Below are positions 4,275 to 7,758 of a stretch of 7,758 nt of DNA, piece by piece. A program made the position numbers and the translations under genes. The notes beneath the pieces are model-generated. The model searched no databases. It was not told where the DNA came from and saw only the letters and a program-made list of their open reading frames with translations. Source of the stretch: Bacteroidales bacterium (GTDB lineage Bacteria > Bacteroidota > Bacteroidia > Bacteroidales > UBA3824). Within the stretch, counting starts at the first letter, position 1, and each line of letters begins with the position of its first letter. The stretch is taken from contig JAEDDH010000050.1 in NCBI GenBank assembly GCA_016293845.1, positions 1 through 7,758 on the forward strand, given 5' to 3'.

Positions 4275-4576
4275 TTCTTATCACCTTTATTTTTTGCGCG
4301 CATTTCGTTTTTGTGTTGTTTTGCAATTATTGCAGATTCTATATTTATTCCGTCCTTATATGCTGCAATGAATACACAAATAACTATGTCTGCCAATTCC
4401 TCCGCGTATTCGTCAACCTTGCCAGCGTCGGTTTTTATTTCTACGCTTTTTTCTACCGCCTCTATAACTTCACCTGCACAATGTTTCAATATTTTTTTAA
4501 TGTCTATATTTGCGCCGTTTTGCTGTCTTTTTAATGCGGTATAATATGCTTTTTCTGCCGCCTCGTTAAGTTTCAT
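4271..4576 (-). CDS. MazG-like nucleotide pyrophosphohydrolase, 101 aa
   Basis: The protein shows the all-alpha NTP pyrophosphatase signature. GEVIEAVEK (35-43) supplies the EXXE metal ligands, and DEYAEELADIVICVFIAA (55-72) supplies EEXXD. MazG-like enzymes hydrolyse nucleoside triphosphates to monophosphate and pyrophosphate with magnesium. Phages use them to clean nucleotide pools or to blunt (p)ppGpp-type or nucleotide-based host responses. The length suits a single-domain MazG-like protein, which normally acts as a dimer or tetramer. A GGAGGT ribosome site inside the end of the upstream gene, and an ATGA overlap at 4573-4576, show tight coupling. The next gene also overlaps by ATGA. The substrate cannot be read from the sequence. 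Confidence 0.82.
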   Translation of the reverse strand: MKLNEAAEKAYYTALKRQQNGANIDIKKILKHCAGEVIEAVEKSVEIKTDAGKVDEYAEELADIVICVFIAAYKDGINIESAIIAKQHKNEMRAKNKGDKK

Positions 4577-5121
4577 TCAATTACCTCCAATAAATCAAAA
4601 ATATAGTTTTTCCATTTGCGGCCGGTTCTTATGGATTCAACTAGCCGCTTTTTCCTCAATCCCTTAAATGCTGGGTTTAAATACAATTCCGCTGTGCTTT
4701 CATAGGTTGTATATATTCCCGTGATTACGTCTTTTACTAGGTATTTATATTTGATACGCGCGCCGTTACGTTCCGGCAATTTGTCCGTATATACCACCAT
4801 TTGGTCGCGTTTGTTTTGGTGGTCTTTCCCGAACAATTCCCACTTAATGCGCGTATACAAATACCCCGTTATACTGTTCGTAATTTCAAAGGCCGGCCGT
4901 TTAAGGTATTGCTCTATAATGTACGTTGCGGCATCGTGCGCTTTCTGCTTTCGCTCGTCTGCGCTCAATGCTTTTATTTTTGCATTGCTACGGCTGCGGC
5001 TGTTGATAGTCTTATAAGCTATCGTTACCAGCTTTTCATACATTTCCGCCATTGCCTGCGCGTCGCCGTTTTTTAATCTGCTTTGCAAAATAAAAAGCTG
5101 CTGGTTGTCGCTCTCAGCCAT
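4573..5121 (-). CDS. Sigma-factor-like protein with a NUMOD-like C-terminal DNA-binding segment
   Basis: The 182-aa protein starts SDNQQLFILQSRLKNGDAQA (4-23) and MAEMYEKLVTIAYK (24-37), much like region 2 of ECF sigma factors ('L...LK.GD..A...LY..Y'). A helix-rich block (62-98) with DAATYIIEQYL and ITGYLYTRIKWELF resembles the '..WL..I..N' part of that region. No clear sigma region 4 follows. Instead residues 125-178 read as 'Y.V.D..TG....Y.S..EL....F..L....L...IRTGRKWKNYIFDLLE', like the NUMOD modules that help homing endonucleases bind DNA. It might be a phage transcription regulator. It overlaps the loader gene by 8 bp and the MazG-like gene by 4 bp. The fold matches are from motif reading only. 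Confidence 0.5.
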   Translation of the reverse strand: MAESDNQQLFILQSRLKNGDAQAMAEMYEKLVTIAYKTINSRSRSNAKIKALSADERKQKAHDAATYIIEQYLKRPAFEITNSITGYLYTRIKWELFGKDHQNKRDQMVVYTDKLPERNGARIKYKYLVKDVITGIYTTYESTAELYLNPAFKGLRKKRLVESIRTGRKWKNYIFDLLEVIE

Positions 5122-5806
5122 TTTGCGCCCTCAGTTCTATGCGGTAGCTTTCGCCGTTTAATTCCCGAACCTCGGCGCTTTCAACCAATCTGTCGGCCGC
5201 TGCTACGCCGATATACTTTAGAAAATCCGCCTTTTTTTTGTTGCTTATTAAAACCGTAGGCTTGCGCGTGTTATATCTCGCATTAAGGATTTGATACAAC
5301 ATGTACTTTTCGTCGGCTGCTGCAATGCCGCGCCCGATTTCGTCAATTACCAATAAAGGAACATGGCCGTAGTATTGGATAATATCCGCCTCGGTGTCGT
5401 TCGCCGTAAATGATTTTGCGCGGCGCATTTCCTCGACAATTTCCGGGGCTGTGCGGTATTTCCCGCCGACCTCGCGTATAATCGCGCAGGCTAGATGTGT
5501 TTTACCGGTTCCGACGTTGCCAATCATTACCAAACTTTTAAACTCGCCGCATTTTACAGCGTGTATAAAGTTTGTAACTGCTTTGGCTACTGTGGCCTGC
5601 ATTTCGTTTGTTATTTTGTATGTGTCTAACGATTCATTAAAATAACGCTCCGGCACTCCGGTTTTTTGGTAGCGTTCTATTTTTTCTTGTGCTGCCTGCT
5701 GGCGTTCGCGCCGTTCTATTTCCGCGTCGTGTTCGGCAATTTCTTCCTGTGTCTTGTTGCGCAAGACTAATAAATCGCCATTCAGGAAATTTATTATTCC
5801 GTCCAT
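5114..5806 (-). CDS. DnaC-like AAA+ helicase loader
   Basis: The 230-aa protein has an N-terminal charged coiled segment (20-50), then the loader linker GVPERYFNESLDTYK (50-64). The AAA+ core contains Walker A GNVGTGKTHLACAII (96-110), Walker B LLVIDEIGRG (151-160), a sensor-1-type KPTVLISNKK (182-191) and an arginine-finger region ADRLVES (204-210). Proteins of this DnaC/IstB-type group load the replicative DnaB helicase onto single-stranded DNA at the phage origin. No helicase gene is present here, so the host DnaB is the likely partner. I chose ATG 5806 (GAGGGC upstream). The frame is open to 5980, but its extra 58 residues lie wholly within the methyltransferase gene, are very basic and have no family match. 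The chosen start leaves a 13-bp overlap. Confidence 0.88.
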   Translation of the reverse strand: MDGIINFLNGDLLVLRNKTQEEIAEHDAEIERRERQQAAQEKIERYQKTGVPERYFNESLDTYKITNEMQATVAKAVTNFIHAVKCGEFKSLVMIGNVGTGKTHLACAIIREVGGKYRTAPEIVEEMRRAKSFTANDTEADIIQYYGHVPLLVIDEIGRGIAAADEKYMLYQILNARYNTRKPTVLISNKKKADFLKYIGVAAADRLVESAEVRELNGESYRIELRAQNG

Positions 5807-6603
5807 AATGCTGCCCTCGCTTTTTTCTCTTTTAATTCTTCTTCGATGAATAAATCGGGTTGATAACACGGCAGAATTTTTTCGTAGAACGCCCGGACGT
5901 ATTCCTTTTTCAGCTCGAAGCCGTATGCTCTGCGTCCCTTGTTTTTTGCGGCTAATAGCGTTGTCCCGCTTCCAGCACAACAGTCAATTACTACATCGTC
6001 AATGTCGGTGTATAATTCTATTAGGCTTTCCAATAGTGGTACTGGCTTTTGTGTCGGGTGAACTTTCGGGGTGGTTCTGTCCTCTATCCATTCACGGCAC
6101 TGGAAAATCATGCGACCGTTGTTGCGAAATTTCGGCAACTTGTCCCTGTAGAATAAAATTGCAATTTCAAAATTACCGACCGCCCGCATATTTGCCTTTA
6201 ACACCTGAGGTGAATAATTTTTGTAAAAAATTAAAATTTGGTGGTTCTTGAAGCCGTATTGTTCGGCAAAGTGTATAAGTTCTTCTTGTTGCTCGTAGGC
6301 ACAAAACAAGATCATGCAGCCTGCGTCATTTTTTTCTTTCGGCTCTTTTTTCAAGAGGTTGCTGCAAAAGTGGAAGAATTCGGCAATTCTGAACCCAGCT
6401 TTGTTGTCGGTGTCAAATGCCTGTTTTCCCGCAAGTTTGCTTTCTCCGTTTTTATTGTCGCCTCCGTTATACCAAACGGGATTACTGCCGTACATATTAG
6501 TGCCGATTTGATAGGGAATGTCTGTTAGTATTAACTGAGCTTTTAAGATTTCGTGGCTTTTCCAATTCTGAAAATTATCATTGTATAAAGCAATTCGCTC
6601 CAT
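5794..6603 (-). CDS. Phage DNA methyltransferase, beta-type motif order (N6-adenine or N4-cytosine)
   Basis: At 269 aa, motif IV comes first as LILTDIPYQIG (24-34), and the S-adenosylmethionine site lies near the C-terminus: HPTQKPVPLLESLI (182-195, motif X region), VVIDCCAGSGTTLLAA (204-219, motif I) and RRAYGFEL (224-231, motif II). This order is that of beta-class amino methyltransferases. The catalytic tetrapeptide is DIPY rather than the usual DPPY or SPPY, as in some phage enzymes. The middle (about 95-180) would recognise DNA. No restriction endonuclease lies beside it, so it is an orphan enzyme, probably protecting phage DNA from host cutters or marking the replication region. The GAGGAG ribosome site nine bases before ATG 6603 supports the start. 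Confidence 0.87.
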   Translation of the reverse strand: MERIALYNDNFQNWKSHEILKAQLILTDIPYQIGTNMYGSNPVWYNGGDNKNGESKLAGKQAFDTDNKAGFRIAEFFHFCSNLLKKEPKEKNDAGCMILFCAYEQQEELIHFAEQYGFKNHQILIFYKNYSPQVLKANMRAVGNFEIAILFYRDKLPKFRNNGRMIFQCREWIEDRTTPKVHPTQKPVPLLESLIELYTDIDDVVIDCCAGSGTTLLAAKNKGRRAYGFELKKEYVRAFYEKILPCYQPDLFIEEELKEKKARAALWTE

Positions 6604-6627
6604 TTTATTTACTCCTCTTGTTTTTGT

Positions 6628-7200
6628 TTAAAACAAATCCTCATAACCTGCGGTGTCGGCGTCTGTGGAGTTGTTTTCCCATATTGTGCCGGCTGCCTTA
6701 TTGTTTGCTTTTTCGCGTGTATTCCAATTCTGAACCGCGGCCTGCCATGACTTCATAGCATTACGCCCAATTTTCCAGCCGTTGCTTTCGTAATAATTAA
6801 AGAACTGCTGCGCGTTTACGGTGTATTTTTTTTCTTTGCAAAATGCCTCGATTTCTTCGACCGTCGGCTTTACAAAGTTTTTTCGTTTGGGCTTTTCCTG
6901 CGCCGGTTTTTCTTCCGGTTGCGGTTCAACTGCCGAGTTTTCCTCGGTTGTTGCCGGCTCTGCCTTTTTTCCTGCGCGGTTCGCTGCGTTTACTTCGCGG
7001 CGGTGTGTCTGCTGGTCTATCAGGTCTTTGCAGATTGTCCACGCAATCTCTAACGCCTCGCTGTTGAACGTGTCCGGTGCGGTTCCGTGCAGTCCATACT
7101 GTATGATTACTTTGCGCAACCACTCGCGTTCTTCAATGTCTTTTATTTTTTCAATTATGATTTCAAATGTTTCGTAATATTGAAAATACGCCTTTTTCAT
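6628..7200 (-). CDS. Phage replication-initiator-like protein (DUF6291 N-terminus, DnaD-like C-terminus)
   Basis: Residues 1-65 (YFQYYETFEIIIEKIKD, LRKVIIQYGLHGTAPDTF, IAWTICKDLID) fit DUF6291, an N-terminal domain of phage replication proteins. A linker rich in E, P and K (80-107) is probably disordered. Residues 108-160 contain FVKPTVEEIEAFCKE, NAQQFFNYYESNGWKIG and MKSWQAAVQNW, the characteristic end of phage primosome/initiator proteins related to DnaD ('P...E....C......FF.YY.S.GW..G...M..W.A....W'). It probably binds the phage origin and recruits the DnaC-like loader encoded two genes later. The phage origin often lies within such a gene, but I see no clear iterons. ATGA overlaps the end of the HNH-like gene; the ribosome site is GAGGTG. 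Confidence 0.78.
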   Translation of the reverse strand: MKKAYFQYYETFEIIIEKIKDIEEREWLRKVIIQYGLHGTAPDTFNSEALEIAWTICKDLIDQQTHRREVNAANRAGKKAEPATTEENSAVEPQPEEKPAQEKPKRKNFVKPTVEEIEAFCKEKKYTVNAQQFFNYYESNGWKIGRNAMKSWQAAVQNWNTREKANNKAAGTIWENNSTDADTAGYEDLF

Positions 7201-7496
7201 TTTTTCACCTCATATTTCAGCGCCTCGCGGGTGTATATTTTTTTACATAGCTTTATACATTCCGCGGGGTTGCGGCTTATATCCAGCGCCGCGTTACATT
7301 TAAGGCTGCATGTATACCCTACATTAAACGGGTGGTCTATTACCATGTCGCCATATTTCGCGCGGTTCGCTTTTGTATTCCCTATTCGGTGCGCCCCCTG
7401 CGGCTGCCCGTCGCGCAAAGGCCGCCCGCATACCTCGCAAACGCCGCCGCTTATCGCCAGCGCGTAGCGGCGTTGCTCTTTTTCCGTTTCTGTCAT
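7197..7496 (-). CDS. Small zinc-binding HNH-like protein, 99 aa
   Basis: Two cysteine pairs suggest a zinc site: CEVC (20-23) and CSLKC (63-67). Between them are GAHRIGNTKANR (34-45) and MVIDHPFNVG (51-60), and NAALDI follows the second pair. The order C-X2-C, AH-I, DH-N and C-X3-C follows the HNH nuclease / phage zinc-finger plan, with H36, H55 and N58 as possible active-site residues. A classical final HNH histidine is not clear, so the nuclease activity may be weak or absent. Its place between a repressor-like gene and the replication initiator is common for small recombination or replication accessory proteins. ATGA overlaps both the preceding regulator and the following gene. Confidence 0.62.
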   Translation of the reverse strand: MTETEKEQRRYALAISGGVCEVCGRPLRDGQPQGAHRIGNTKANRAKYGDMVIDHPFNVGYTCSLKCNAALDISRNPAECIKLCKKIYTREALKYEVKK

Positions 7497-7714
7497 TCTG
7501 CCGGCCTCGTTATTTCATGCAGGGTAGTTTTCAATCCGTTCAATATCTTAACTAGATTCCTGGCGGTTGGATAAATTAAGCCGCTGCAATATTTGCTTAT
7601 TTGTTCCGGTGTAATTCCGGTTCTATTGCTCAATTCACGCCGTGTTATATGTTTTTGGTTCATCACTCTTTTTATCCCCATTCCAATAGAAAGAACTAAA
7701 GCTGCTTCTGTCAT
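7493..7714 (-). CDS. XRE/Cro-C1-type helix-turn-helix regulator, 73 aa
   Basis: The sequence GIKRVMNQKHITRRELSNRTGITPEQISKYCSGLIYPTARNLVKIL (13-57, cited here as KHITRRELSNRTGITPEQIS and YPTARNLVKI) is a complete five-helix XRE domain. The second and third helices, RRELSNRTGIT and PEQISKYCSG, form the DNA-reading HTH. The protein is close to the smallest size of this family and has no extra sensor domain, so it resembles Cro-like operators' partners. Within a replication operon it could time early transcription. The start at 7714 overlaps the stop of the preceding gene (ATGA). A second ATG at residue 12 would also keep the HTH intact, so the start is not fully certain. Confidence 0.85.
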   Translation of the reverse strand: MTEAALVLSIGMGIKRVMNQKHITRRELSNRTGITPEQISKYCSGLIYPTARNLVKILNGLKTTLHEITRPAE

Positions 7715-7758
7715 TTCAACCCCCGCAATAAATGGGCGATTACTTCCACCGTCCAGCC
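7711..7758 (-). CDS. C-terminal end of an upstream gene (runs off the window)
   Basis: The minus-strand frame ending in TGA 7711-7713 reads GWTVEVIAHLLRGLK before its stop. It overlaps the regulator's ATG in the same ATGA pattern as the other genes of this operon, which is why it is preferred over the alternative open frame. Only 15 residues are visible, so no family can be named. Confidence 0.45.
   Translation of the reverse strand, partial: GWTVEVIAHLLRGLK

Noticed and set aside
4113..4544. Plus-strand 143-aa open frame with hydrophobic stretches
   Set aside because: Antisense to the DUF4406 and MazG-like genes, both clear by motif; the apparent membrane segments are an effect of the complementary strand.
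5807..5980. Longer N-terminus of the DnaC-like protein
   Set aside because: The extra 58 residues are wholly inside the methyltransferase gene, are very basic and unlike the family. ATG 5806 has a better ribosome site and gives the normal length.
6610..6630. Palindrome TTTGTTTTAAACAAA between the replication and methyltransferase genes
   Set aside because: Short, low-complexity and without a loop or T run. It is as likely to be chance in AT-rich sequence as an operator.

Overview
The window is a stretch of a tailed double-stranded DNA phage or prophage. Every credible gene lies on the minus strand, so the map reads from right (7758) to left (1). Most genes are short and many are joined by 4-base ATGA overlaps. 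The content is typical of a phage early/replication block running into the packaging genes: a Cro/C1-type regulator, a replication-initiator-like protein, a DnaC-type helicase loader, a DNA methyltransferase, small nucleotide-metabolism proteins, a ParB-like protein, a Mom-type DNA-modification protein, a tRNA-like gene, and the start of a probable small terminase. The sequence is AT-rich, has good GGAGG-type ribosome sites, consensus TTGACA/TATAAT promoters and a tRNA without encoded CCA. A low-GC bacterial host, perhaps a gut Bacillota, is plausible, but the sequence does not fix the host.

Region 1 (7758 to 3430) is one tightly packed operon. In reading order it holds the tail of an upstream gene, an XRE regulator, a zinc/HNH-like protein, a DUF6291/DnaD-like replication protein, an adenine/cytosine-N4-type methyltransferase, a DnaC-like AAA+ loader, a sigma-like protein with a NUMOD-like tail, a MazG-like pyrophosphohydrolase, a DUF4406 deoxyribosyltransferase-like protein and a DUF7694-like protein. 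It ends at a strong intrinsic terminator (about 3371-3409).

Region 2 (3358 to 473) is a second operon with its own consensus promoter (3330-3358) and a leader hairpin. It codes for small accessory proteins (67, 105, 102 and 75 aa). Next comes a patch bounded by 29-bp direct repeats that holds a 55-aa gene and a decayed gene fragment. The operon closes with a ParB-like gene overlapping a mom-like gene.

Region 3 (470 to 311) is a self-contained tRNA transcription unit: perfect-consensus promoter, one tRNA-like gene with an abnormal 8-nt anticodon loop, and an intrinsic terminator. Region 4 (270 to 1) contains seven TTCGTT motifs spaced 9 or 10 bp apart, directly upstream of a truncated small-terminase-like gene.

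The genes together suggest replication set-up (initiator plus loader recruiting the host helicase), nucleotide pool control (MazG, DUF4406), protection of phage DNA from restriction (methyltransferase, ParB-like/Mom) and then entry into packaging. The items most worth a second look are the phased TTCGTT array, the odd tRNA with its own promoter and terminator, the sigma-like/NUMOD-like protein, and the repeat-bounded cassette.
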